NCBI GenBank assembly: GCA_002479485.1
Contig: DLNM01000010.1
Span: 1 to 22,374 of the forward strand
Reading direction: 5' to 3'
Length of the DNA: 22,374 nt
From: Firmicutes bacterium UBA7510
Lineage (GTDB): Bacteria > Bacillota > Clostridia > Tissierellales > Sedimentibacteraceae
The notes beneath the pieces are model-generated. The model worked only from the letters and a program-made list of their open reading frames with translations, made no database searches and was not told the origin of the DNA. Both the position numbers and the translations under genes were made by a program. Shown piece after piece: positions 15,133-22,374 of the stretch. Numbering within the stretch: position 1 is the first letter of the stretch; every line of letters begins with the position of its first letter.

Positions 15133-16821
15133 CTATTTATAACTACTCTTCAAAGAAACTATTTGATTAAATACATAATGGTCGTCAGTTGAATCTCTAT
15201 CTATAATGAAATAACCATGTCTTAAAAATTGGAATCTATCTCCAACCTTAAATTCTTTAATGTTTTGTTCAAGCTTACAATTTTCTAGTACTATCTTTGA
15301 ATTAGGATTTAATTTCTCTAAGAAATTAGTTTTATCATAATCCTCTGTTTCCATCATATAATCATATAATCTTATTGTAGAATCTATACAATTATTAGCA
15401 TCAACCCAGTGAAGTGTTCCCTTAACCTTTCTTTCAGTAAAACCAGTTCCACTCTTAGTAGCAGGATCATATGTGCAATATATTTCAGTAACATTGCCAT
15501 TTTCATCTTTTTTATAGTCATTGCATTTAATAAAGTATGCATGTCTTAATCTAACTTCATTACCAGGGAACAATCTGAAATACTTCTTAGGTGGTTCCTC
15601 CATAAAGTCATCTCTTTCAATGTATATCTCTCTTGAAAAAGGTATCTTTCTAGTACCCATAGCTTCATTTTCAGAGTTATTTTCAGCATCTAAATACTCC
15701 ACTTGACCTTCAGGATAGTTTGTAATAATGACCTTTATAGGATCTAAAACTGCCATAGTTCTTGGAGCTTTCTCTTTTAAGTCTTCTCTAATAGCATTTT
15801 CAAGCATTGCGATATCTACAACACTTTGTGCCTTAGATACACCTATTTCGTCAAGGAATCTATATAATGATTCAACAGTATATCCTCTTCGTCTTATACC
15901 AGAGATAGTAGGCATACGTGGATCATCCCAACCATCAACATATCCTTCGTCAACCATTTGTTTTAGGTATCTTTTACCCATCATAGTTTTACTCAAGTAA
16001 AGCTTAGCAAATTCAATCTGCTGTGTTGGTTCATCCTTAAAGTCATCTAAATTAGCAAGTACCCAATCATAAAATGGTCTGTGGTCTTCAAATTCAAGTG
16101 TACAGATTGAATGTGTTATTCCTTCATATGCATCCTCTATTGGATGTGCAAAATCATACATAGGATAAATACACCATTTATCTTTAGAATTATGATGATA
16201 TTCATGCATTATTCTATATATAACTGGATCTCTCATGTTAATATTAGGGCTAGACATATCTATCTTTGCACGAAGTACAAGCTTACCATTTTCAAATTCA
16301 CCATTTTTCATACTAGTAAATAAATCAAGGTTTTCTTCTATACTTCTGTTTCTATTTGGACTTTCTTTACCAGGCTCTGTTAAGGTTCCTCTATACTCTC
16401 TTATCTGATCAGCTGTTAAATCATCTATATATGCCAGTCCCTTTTTGATTAGCTCTACAGCACACTCATACATTTTATCAAAATAGTCAGATGCATATAA
16501 GGCATGACCATCCCATTCTGGACATAGCCACTGTATATCCTCTATTATGGATTTTACAAAGCTTTCATCTTCCTTTACAGGATTTGTATCATCAAATCTT
16601 AAATTAAACTTTCCATTATTTTTCATCGCAAGTCCATAATTTAAGCATATTGATTTAGCATGACCAATATGTAAAAAACCATTAGGTTCAGGCGGGAAAC
16701 GAGTATGTACTCTTGCATCATATTTTCTATTTGCGATATCATCATTTATAATTTTTTGTATAAAATTTATCGACTCTCTAGTTTCATTATTATTAGCATT
16801 TTCATTTATATTCTCGCTCAT
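15133..16821 (-). CDS. glnS: Glutaminyl-tRNA synthetase
   Basis: A class I aminoacyl-tRNA synthetase of 562 aa charging tRNA-Gln directly. The PPEPNGFLHIGHAKS signature (43-57, HIGH at 51-54) and the KMSKS-equivalent region LSKTMMGKR (276-284) are present, as are RFDDTNP (75-81), the DFAHPIEDAYEGITHSICTLEFEDHR segment characteristic of GlnRS/GluRS in a GlnRS form, and a C-terminal beta-barrel anticodon-binding region from about 345. AGGAGA precedes the ATG at about 8 bases. It appears to head the unit glnS > methyltransferase > activator > membrane protein. No T-box leader is visible upstream. Confidence 0.96.
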   Translation of the reverse strand: MSENINENANNNETRESINFIQKIINDDIANRKYDARVHTRFPPEPNGFLHIGHAKSICLNYGLAMKNNGKFNLRFDDTNPVKEDESFVKSIIEDIQWLCPEWDGHALYASDYFDKMYECAVELIKKGLAYIDDLTADQIREYRGTLTEPGKESPNRNRSIEENLDLFTSMKNGEFENGKLVLRAKIDMSSPNINMRDPVIYRIMHEYHHNSKDKWCIYPMYDFAHPIEDAYEGITHSICTLEFEDHRPFYDWVLANLDDFKDEPTQQIEFAKLYLSKTMMGKRYLKQMVDEGYVDGWDDPRMPTISGIRRRGYTVESLYRFLDEIGVSKAQSVVDIAMLENAIREDLKEKAPRTMAVLDPIKVIITNYPEGQVEYLDAENNSENEAMGTRKIPFSREIYIERDDFMEEPPKKYFRLFPGNEVRLRHAYFIKCNDYKKDENGNVTEIYCTYDPATKSGTGFTERKVKGTLHWVDANNCIDSTIRLYDYMMETEDYDKTNFLEKLNPNSKIVLENCKLEQNIKEFKVGDRFQFLRHGYFIIDRDSTDDHYVFNQIVSLKSSYK

Positions 16822-16978
16822 TTGTACATCTCCTTTTATAAATCTATTATCATTAATATAGCAAATTAATAACCAAATTATTCATGCATTCATTCATCTT
16901 AATATAATAGCATATTTTTCCCTAAATATAAAGAAGAAAATAATAGTTTAGTAGAGTAACTTTTAATAAAGTATGCTG

Positions 16979-17173
16979 TTAAAAAGCTTAGCAGACGGTA
17001 AGTTGCTTCGACATACTGTAATGTGAAGCAAAGTACAGGAAGGTATATAAAAAATGTCTCTGTTTCCGTAATTCGGTTTCCCTTGATTTATATTAAGGAG
17101 GGGAAATCCTCATTAAGTCACAGCAACGTTTTTTTTCTGCGTTACTGGTATGTTTACCTGCTAAGCTTTTTAA
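16979..17173 (+). repeat. Palindromic repeat element, copy R1 (short form)
   Basis: A 195-bp element bounded by a perfect 16-bp terminal inverted repeat, TTAAAAAGCTTAGCAG and its complement. The core (about 17059-17138) matches copies R2 and R3: TTCCGTAATTCGGTTTCCCT, then AAGGAGGGGAAATCCTCAT, AAGTCACA and AACGTTTTTT. GGTTTCCCTT and AAGGAGGGGAAATCC can pair, placing a hairpin at its centre. It lacks the second hairpin found near one end of R2 and R3. It lies upstream of glnS in a region with no gene. Confidence 0.8.
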
Positions 17174-17295
17174 GACGCAATGTATACTACAAACTTAACT
17201 AAAAAAATTACTAGTAAAATTTAAAAATCAATACTTTTTACAAGAAAATCATGTGATATTCTTATGAAAATATTATATTAAAAAAAACTAATAAA

Positions 17296-17537
17296 TTTAG
17301 CAGACCGTCACGCCAAAATTGCAGATATTCAAAGAAAAATCCTTTTATTTTTCTTTGAATGTCGGTTGCTACAAATAGCGAATAAAATAAAAAACGTTGC
17401 TGTGACTTAATGAGAGCTTCCCATCATTACAAAAAATCGAGGGAAGTCGAATTACGGAAACAGAAACGTTTTTTATTTTGTTCGCTTTACTTTGCTTCAC
17501 AGTACAGTATAAGGGAGCAGTTAACTTGTCTGCTAAA
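17296..17537 (-). repeat. Palindromic repeat element, copy R2 (long form, inverted relative to R1)
   Basis: A 242-bp element with terminal inverted repeats TTTAGCAGAC (17296-17305) and GTCTGCTAAA (17528-17537). Read on the minus strand it follows R3 nearly end to end: TTTCTGTTTCCGTAATTCG, TTCCCTCGATTTT, GGGAAGCTCTCATTAAGTCA, AACGTTTTTT, TTCGCTATT, AGCAACCGA and then a 16-bp hairpin with an 8-base loop (17324-17363). The arms around the core form a near-perfect stem of over 25 bp centred on AAAAAACGTT. R1 and R2 lie 122 bp apart in opposite orientation. No reading frame of note is inside. Confidence 0.85.
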
Positions 17538-17583
17538 CTCTGTAACAATATTTTTTACTTTCAGCAGCTACCCAACTAAATAA

Positions 17584-18429
<846 letters not shown>

Positions 18430-18458
18430 TATTTCCTCCAATATTATTAAATTTATAA

Positions 18459-18479
18459 ACAATATTAAAATAATATTGT
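18459..18479. promoter_or_regulatory. Dyad upstream of hbd, possible operator
   Basis: ACAATATTA-AAA-TAATATTGT, 9-bp arms with a 3-base centre, 30 bp upstream of the hbd start in the divergent gap shared with yihY. The DNA is very AT-rich, so chance is a real possibility. Confidence 0.4.
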
Positions 18480-18577
18480 CTAATAATATTTATATATTAT
18501 TTATCAATAACCCACAAGCCTATATAAAATATAATTATATTAAAACAAAAAAATAAATTTTTTTATGTATAATTTTT

Positions 18578-18586
18578 TGGTATAAT
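18578..18586 (+). promoter_or_regulatory. Extended -10 promoter of yihY
   Basis: TGGTATAAT with TATAAT at 18581-18586, about 42 bases before the yihY start. The -35 position is an unremarkable T-run, so recognition would rest on the extended -10. Confidence 0.5.
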
Positions 18587-18628
18587 GAATAACATAATTA
18601 AATTAATACATATAGCGGAGGGAGTATA

Positions 18629-19468
18629 TTGAATTTTTCATTAATAAAAAGGTTTATAAACAAAATTATAGCTGATGATGTATTCGCTTTAAGTGCGCAG
18701 TTTTCATACTACATAATTCTTGGAATATTTCCCTTTATATTTTTATTTGTAATATTTCTAGGTTATTACTCTAATTTATTATTTGACACTTTATATGAAA
18801 TTAAACAACTAATACCGACAGAAATATATAATTTATTTCTTAATTTAGTTACTGACTCTGTTAGCAATTATAAGTCCCAATACTTTTCTGCTAGTATTAT
18901 TGTGTTGCTTTGGTCAGCATCGTCAGGCAGTGTAGGTATTATAAAAGGAATAAACAAGGCTTATGATTCTGAAATTAGAAGAAATTATATATTCTTAAAA
19001 TTTTTTGGGCTATTATTCACTTTAGCACTTATGATTTCTTTTCAAATTGTGTTAGTGTTTATAGTCATTGGTAAATATGTGATTGAACTATTAATAACAT
19101 TTGCCAATATACCTAATATACTTGTGTCTATTTTAAAGATAATAAGATATGCTTTTCCTGTTATTTTATTAATTGCTATGTTATCTTTAGTATATAAATT
19201 TATACCTAATAAAAAAATTAAATTTTCTTTAGTGTTGCCAGGTGCATTTATAGCTACAATTGGTTGTTTAATAAGTTCGATGTGCTTTTCAATTTATGTT
19301 AATTTACGAAGTACATACTATAATAATATTTACGGCAATCTGTCTGGTCTATTTATTTTCTTATTATGGATATATATGACAAGTTTTATATTTCTTCTAG
19401 GTAATGAAATTAATGCTTTCCTCTTAAAGGAAGAAATCACTTTCAAAAAATTCTTTCACATCAAGTGA
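18629..19468 (+). CDS. YihY/BrkB-family membrane protein
   Basis: A 279-aa inner-membrane protein of the YihY (virulence factor BrkB, formerly called RNase BN) family. The family signatures are AQFSYYIILGIFPFIFLFVIF (near 22-42), LLWSASSGSVGIIKGINKAYD (near 94-114) and GNLSGLFIFLLWIYMTSFIFLLGNEINAFL (near 236-266). About six membrane segments are visible. Its function is unresolved, and the RNase BN name is considered an error. The start is a TTG at 18629 behind GGAGGGAG. Its last 45 bases overlap the end of rsmI on the other strand. Confidence 0.9.
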   Translation: MNFSLIKRFINKIIADDVFALSAQFSYYIILGIFPFIFLFVIFLGYYSNLLFDTLYEIKQLIPTEIYNLFLNLVTDSVSNYKSQYFSASIIVLLWSASSGSVGIIKGINKAYDSEIRRNYIFLKFFGLLFTLALMISFQIVLVFIVIGKYVIELLITFANIPNILVSILKIIRYAFPVILLIAMLSLVYKFIPNKKIKFSLVLPGAFIATIGCLISSMCFSIYVNLRSTYYNNIYGNLSGLFIFLLWIYMTSFIFLLGNEINAFLLKEEITFKKFFHIK

Positions 19469-20296
19469 TGCTTTATAAGCATCATTTTTTGATGCTAATT
19501 TCTCATCAACAATTTCCTTTACTGCTTGCTTTAAGGAGCATTTTTTATTATAAATTTTATCAAATATTAAGGCCTGTAGGCTAACCTTAAAACCTTCTGA
19601 ATCTTTATTTTCATAATCATTATTATAACCTACAACTACGTATTCACCTTTTTCTACGTTTTCATCGTTTTTAATTTGATTTAAGACATCGCTTACTGTG
19701 CCATAAGTAAATTTTTCATGCAGTTTTGTGAGCTCTTTACAAACGCAAAGTACAGCATTTGGCATATACTCATTTATAGCATTAACTAAGTTAATAATAC
19801 GTTTTGGTGACTCATAAATAACAAATGTCTTTATTTCATTTGATTTTATTTTTTGTAAAGCCTCTCCAAGCTCCTTGTCCTTGCGAGGAAGAAATCCATA
19901 AAAGGCAAAATTATCAGTATTTATACCTGAAACAGACAAAGCAATGGTTGTTGCACATGCTCCAGCAAAACCAGTAACTTCAATATTTTTTTCACGGGCT
20001 AGTTTCACAATTTCGTAACCTGGGTCAGAAATACAAGGAGTCCCGGCATCTGTTACAATTGCAACAATTTTTTCTTCAGCTAAGATTTCTTCAATTATCT
20101 CTTCGCTTCTTTTTCTTTCATTAAATTTATGATATGAAACAAGCTTAGTTTTTATATCAAAATAATTTAATAAATTTTGTGTATGTCTAGTATCTTCTGC
20201 TAAAATCATATCACATTCTTTAAGTGCTTCTAATGCCCTATTTGTAATATCTCCAAGATTTCCAATTGGAGTTGGTATAATATAAATTTTACTCAT
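19424..20296 (-). CDS. rsmI: 16S rRNA (cytidine1402-2'-O)-methyltransferase
   Basis: A 290-aa tetrapyrrole-methylase-fold enzyme that 2'-O-methylates C1402 in the ribosomal decoding centre. Signatures are IPTPIGNLGDITNRAL (7-22), AEDTRHTQNLL (34-44), TDAGTPCISDPGY (82-94) and FYGFLPRKDKE (133-143), followed by TFVIYESPKRI. The ATG at 20296 has AAGGACG upstream. The 3' end runs 45 bp into yihY, convergent on the opposite strand, so both C-termini are coded by the same DNA and the transcripts can pair. Confidence 0.93.
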   Translation of the reverse strand: MSKIYIIPTPIGNLGDITNRALEALKECDMILAEDTRHTQNLLNYFDIKTKLVSYHKFNERKRSEEIIEEILAEEKIVAIVTDAGTPCISDPGYEIVKLAREKNIEVTGFAGACATTIALSVSGINTDNFAFYGFLPRKDKELGEALQKIKSNEIKTFVIYESPKRIINLVNAINEYMPNAVLCVCKELTKLHEKFTYGTVSDVLNQIKNDENVEKGEYVVVGYNNDYENKDSEGFKVSLQALIFDKIYNKKCSLKQAVKEIVDEKLASKNDAYKASLDVKEFFESDFFL

Positions 20297-20465
20297 TATG
20301 TTCGTCCTTTTTTCGTAATAATATAAGTGCTATTATGCCACAGTCTCACTGTTTATATTATATCATATAATTTATAAAAGCAATAAAAAATAAATATTTT
20401 TACAAATGTTTCATATAGCAGAATTTGGGTATAAATTGTCATATATTGATAGGAGGATTTGAAAA

Positions 20466-20870
20466 ATGGCATATGATTTTGACAAAACTTTAGAAACTGG
20501 TAATTTATTAATTGACTCACAACACAAGGAATTAATAGCTGCAATAAACAGTCTTTTAGAAGCATGCTCTCAGGGTAAGGGTAGAGAGGAAGTTAAAAAA
20601 ACTATTGTTTTCCTAAAAAACTACACAGATAAGCATTTTGGAGATGAAGAAGTTTTACAACAAAAATACAAATATCCTGACATAGTAAATCACAAAAAAT
20701 TACACCAAACGTTTAAAGATGATGTTAAAAAAATAGGTGAAGAATTTGAACAAACTGGAACATCTATAGCTATAACATTTAAGGTTAATAACATAGCAGC
20801 CTGGTTCATCAATCACATAAAAGTTCACGATAAAAAAGTAGCAGCACATATAAAAGAGGCTCAAAAATAA
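20466..20870 (+). CDS. Bacteriohemerythrin
   Basis: A 134-aa single-domain hemerythrin that binds oxygen at a non-heme di-iron centre, in anaerobes thought to store, carry or detoxify O2. All seven likely ligands are present: H20 (DSQHKEL), H57 and E61 (HFGDEE), H76 and H80 (NHKKLH), H117 and D122 (NHIKVHD). No signal peptide is present. AGGAGG stands 10 bases before the ATG. It is transcribed alone, divergent from rsmI, with a terminator pair downstream. Confidence 0.95.
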   Translation: MAYDFDKTLETGNLLIDSQHKELIAAINSLLEACSQGKGREEVKKTIVFLKNYTDKHFGDEEVLQQKYKYPDIVNHKKLHQTFKDDVKKIGEEFEQTGTSIAITFKVNNIAAWFINHIKVHDKKVAAHIKEAQK

Positions 20871-20893
20871 TTTAGTATATTAATACATAAAAA

Positions 20894-20947
20894 AGCGAAA
20901 CAAGTTCGCTCTATAAAAAATAACACAGATGCTCATTTAGCATCTGT
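20894..20947. terminator. Tandem hairpins, bidirectional terminator
   Basis: Hairpin 1 (20894-20910) is AGCGAA-ACAAG-TTCGCT; on the minus strand it is followed by TTTTTTATG. Hairpin 2 (20925-20947) is ACAGATGCT-loop-AGCATCTGT; on the minus strand GTTATTTTTT follows, and on the plus strand a T-rich tract follows. Together they separate the convergent hemerythrin gene and the small gene ending at 20954. Confidence 0.8.
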
Positions 20948-20953
20948 ATTATT

Positions 20954-21277
20954 TTATTTAATTTTATTTAAAAAATCGTTTAATTTATTTTTCTGGTCTT
21001 TAGATAGAAACATTTCGAATTTTTTTAATTCTTGCAGTTTTTTATTATATTCTGCTTCACCAAGCTGACTTTTTAATTTATCACTATATGACTTTGCATC
21101 TTTTAATATTTCATCATCTGATTTATCCTTGTATTTTTCTTTAAATTGTTTAAAATCTTCATTATTTACTAGATTTTTAGCAGAATCGCTATTAAGCATT
21201 TCCTTAACTTCTTTGTTATTATTTATTGCATTTTTTATATTTTCATCATCAAAACTTTTAAATATATTATTTGGCAT
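20954..21277 (-). CDS. Unrecognised small charged protein, 107 aa
   Basis: A Lys/Glu/Asp/Asn-rich, probably largely helical cytoplasmic protein without cysteine, signal peptide or membrane segment. Repeated heptad-like patterns from about residue 40 to the end could form a coiled coil. The ATG at 21277 has an excellent GGAGGGAG site. It is transcribed away from the gene at 21531, sharing an AT-rich upstream region, so the two may be coregulated. I do not recognise a family. Confidence 0.75.
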   Translation of the reverse strand: MPNNIFKSFDDENIKNAINNNKEVKEMLNSDSAKNLVNNEDFKQFKEKYKDKSDDEILKDAKSYSDKLKSQLGEAEYNKKLQELKKFEMFLSKDQKNKLNDFLNKIK

Positions 21278-21393
21278 TTACTCCCTCCTCATTTTGCTAA
21301 TATTAAATATAATATACTTTGAATATTATATTTATATTTTTATTCTATGAATAATATATTTATATATTACTTATTTGTTCTTAAAAAAATATA

Positions 21394-21411
21394 ATTAATA
21401 ATATTATTAAT
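21394..21411. promoter_or_regulatory. Palindrome in the divergent upstream region
   Basis: ATTAATAATATTATTAAT is a perfect 18-bp palindrome, flanked by a wider inverted repeat GTTCTTAAA (21377-21385) and TTTAAGAAC (21432-21440). It lies midway between two divergent genes. The region 21278-21492 is almost pure AT, so palindromes arise easily; no promoter could be fixed. Confidence 0.35.
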
Positions 21412-21530
21412 AAATAGATAATTTTTTATTATTTAAGAACCTTTTTGGATAAATAACATAAAATATATATAGTATTAAATAATACATATAAGAAGGTGGT
21501 ATTATTCCAATTACATGGTTATTATATTTA

Positions 21531-22115
21531 ATGGGCGCTAGATACATATTCGGAAATAAAAATATCAATAATGTTACACACATGATAACAAACTATGCAT
21601 CAGGAATCATTTCTAATCCTCATCAATTAGAGAGTACCTTAGGAATGGTTAGAACCTTTGCGCCTTTAACCTCTGTGCAAACAGTAGGCAAAATCAATCT
21701 GTTTTTACCACTAATAGAAAAATTCAGCAGCATTTTAGGAATTTATAGCTTTCTTAGCAAGGCACAAAATTATGCACCTATACAATCACTTGGTAACAAA
21801 CCTCCTATGGAAAAGGTTACTTCGCTTATCTCTAACGGCAATATACCAATAGCAAAAATCTTAGCTCAACCAATCATTGCTAAAAATATGGATAAGATAA
21901 TTGGTTCAGTTGCAAGCAATGTCATTAACAATAGTATGAAAAATGGAAACTTAGATCAAATATTATCAGGACTGATGAATCAAATGTCAAGTAACCAAAA
22001 TAACAACAATACAAATAGCACATCAGATGAAAATGTAGAAAACAATGCAAATAACAGCTTTGATATGAACAGCATCTTAGAAATGCTAGGACCAATACTT
22101 AATAACAATAAATAA
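21531..22115 (+). CDS. Unrecognised protein with Asn-rich C-terminal region, start uncertain
   Basis: A 194-aa frame from the ATG at 21531. Residues about 1-145 have amphipathic and hydrophobic stretches (FAPLTSVQTVGKINLFLPLI near 43-62). Residues about 152-178 are an Asn/Ser-rich linker, and the end (SFDMNSILEMLGPILNN) echoes an internal segment (NLDQILSGLMNQM). No family is recognised. The ATG has no ribosome binding site directly before it; AAGGTGG lies at 21493-21499, about 30 bases upstream. The same frame is open across that gap and contains ATT codons at 21504 and 21510, so translation may begin at a rare ATT start, adding about nine residues with a hydrophobic WLLYLM stretch. Confidence 0.75.
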   Translation: MGARYIFGNKNINNVTHMITNYASGIISNPHQLESTLGMVRTFAPLTSVQTVGKINLFLPLIEKFSSILGIYSFLSKAQNYAPIQSLGNKPPMEKVTSLISNGNIPIAKILAQPIIAKNMDKIIGSVASNVINNSMKNGNLDQILSGLMNQMSSNQNNNNTNSTSDENVENNANNSFDMNSILEMLGPILNNNK

Positions 22116-22130
22116 GAATTTAGCTAAATA

Positions 22131-22374
22131 CGCTTAGTAGATAAGTAATTACTTCGACTTACCTAACTACGAATCTAAGTAAAGCAAAGTGTATAAAAAA
22201 CGTTTCTGATTCCGTGATTCGGTTTCCCTTGATTTTAATAAGGAAGGGAAAGCCTCATCAAGTCACATAAACGTTTTTTGTATACTTCGCTATTCATAGC
22301 AACCGATACTCAAAGAAAAATAAAAGGATTTTTCTTTGAGTATCTTTGTTTTTGGCAGAGCTGTTTACTAAGAT
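22131..22374 (+). repeat. Palindromic repeat element, copy R3 (long form)
   Basis: A ~240-bp copy that ends just inside the window. Terminal inverted repeats are CTTAGTA (22133-22139) and TACTAAG (22366-22372), more diverged than in R1 and R2. The core (22195-22280) has AAAAAACGTTT pairing with AAACGTTTTTT, extending outward as a near-complementary stem, with GGTTTCCCTT opposite AAGGGAAAGCC inside. The second hairpin (22305-22344) has a perfect 16-bp stem GATACTCAAAGAAAAA and loop TAAAAGGA. It begins 15 bases after the stop codon of the gene ending at 22115. Confidence 0.85.

Noticed and set aside
16822..16980. T-box riboswitch leader of glnS
   Set aside because: I found no AGGGUGGNACCGCG-type T-box sequence or terminator-antiterminator pair upstream of glnS.
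16979..17537. Insertion sequence with transposase between glnS and hbd
   Set aside because: The inverted ends suggest mobility, but there is no transposase frame in 16822-17583; at most it is a non-autonomous element.
18629..19468. Ribonuclease BN function for the YihY protein
   Set aside because: That old assignment came from a misidentified gene; the sequence is a multi-pass membrane protein with no nuclease motif.
20353..20565. Minus-strand frame over the hemerythrin upstream region and 5' end
   Set aside because: It is opposite the well-supported hemerythrin gene, has no ribosome binding site and shows no family features.

Overview
The window looks like chromosomal DNA from a low-GC, anaerobic, amino-acid-fermenting Firmicute (Clostridia, perhaps Peptostreptococcaceae-like; the family guess is inference). 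Base composition is strongly AT-rich, ribosome binding sites are GGAGG-like, and the gene content fits Stickland-type metabolism. It includes a branched-chain transaminase, a Xaa-Pro peptidase, a tungsten aldehyde:ferredoxin oxidoreductase with a polyferredoxin, a five-gene iron-sulfur/flavin amino-acid dehydrogenase-like complex, 3-hydroxybutyryl-CoA dehydrogenase and a bacteriohemerythrin. No phage, IS transposase, tRNA, rRNA or CRISPR array was seen.

Layout. 1-310: a 45-codon small gene and a terminator. 348-5521 (minus): a catabolic block read ferredoxin > aldehyde oxidoreductase > ThiS/MoaD-like carrier > Xaa-Pro peptidase > ilvE. ilvE has its own sigma-54 promoter with paired palindromes upstream. 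5718-9170 (minus): a five-gene redox operon ([2Fe-2S] protein, FAD/NAD oxidoreductase, [4Fe-4S] protein, BFD-like [2Fe-2S] protein, DAO-family flavoenzyme), preceded by a second sigma-54 promoter and a ladder of short hairpins. 9533-11098 (plus): a lipoprotein gene (BspA-type leucine-rich repeats plus a DUF5050-like region) interrupted by two in-frame TAA codons. 11184-16821 (minus): glnS > methyltransferase > PAS-sigma-54 activator > membrane protein. 16822-17583: a gene-free region with two copies, in opposite orientation, of a repeat that can fold back on itself. 17584-20296: hbd, yihY and rsmI, the last two overlapping tail to tail. 20466-22115: hemerythrin and two unrecognised small proteins transcribed divergently. 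22131-22374: a third copy of the repeat.

How it may work together (inference). The sigma-54 activator encoded at 12524-13927 is a good candidate to switch on ilvE and the redox operon, because both have canonical -24/-12 promoters and share the palindrome [AC]TGCAA-N4-TTGCAT. The peptidase, transaminase, aldehyde oxidoreductase and dehydrogenase complex would then feed electrons from amino acids into ferredoxin and NAD(P).

The most unusual signals are non-coding. (1) A three-hairpin leader element occurs twice, in the gap before the peptidase and in the gap before the FAD/NAD oxidoreductase; stems differ by compensatory changes while two loops are identical. (2) A ~195-245 bp palindromic repeat occurs three times with terminal inverted repeats. 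(3) A ladder of at least five short hairpins lies directly upstream of the redox-operon promoter.
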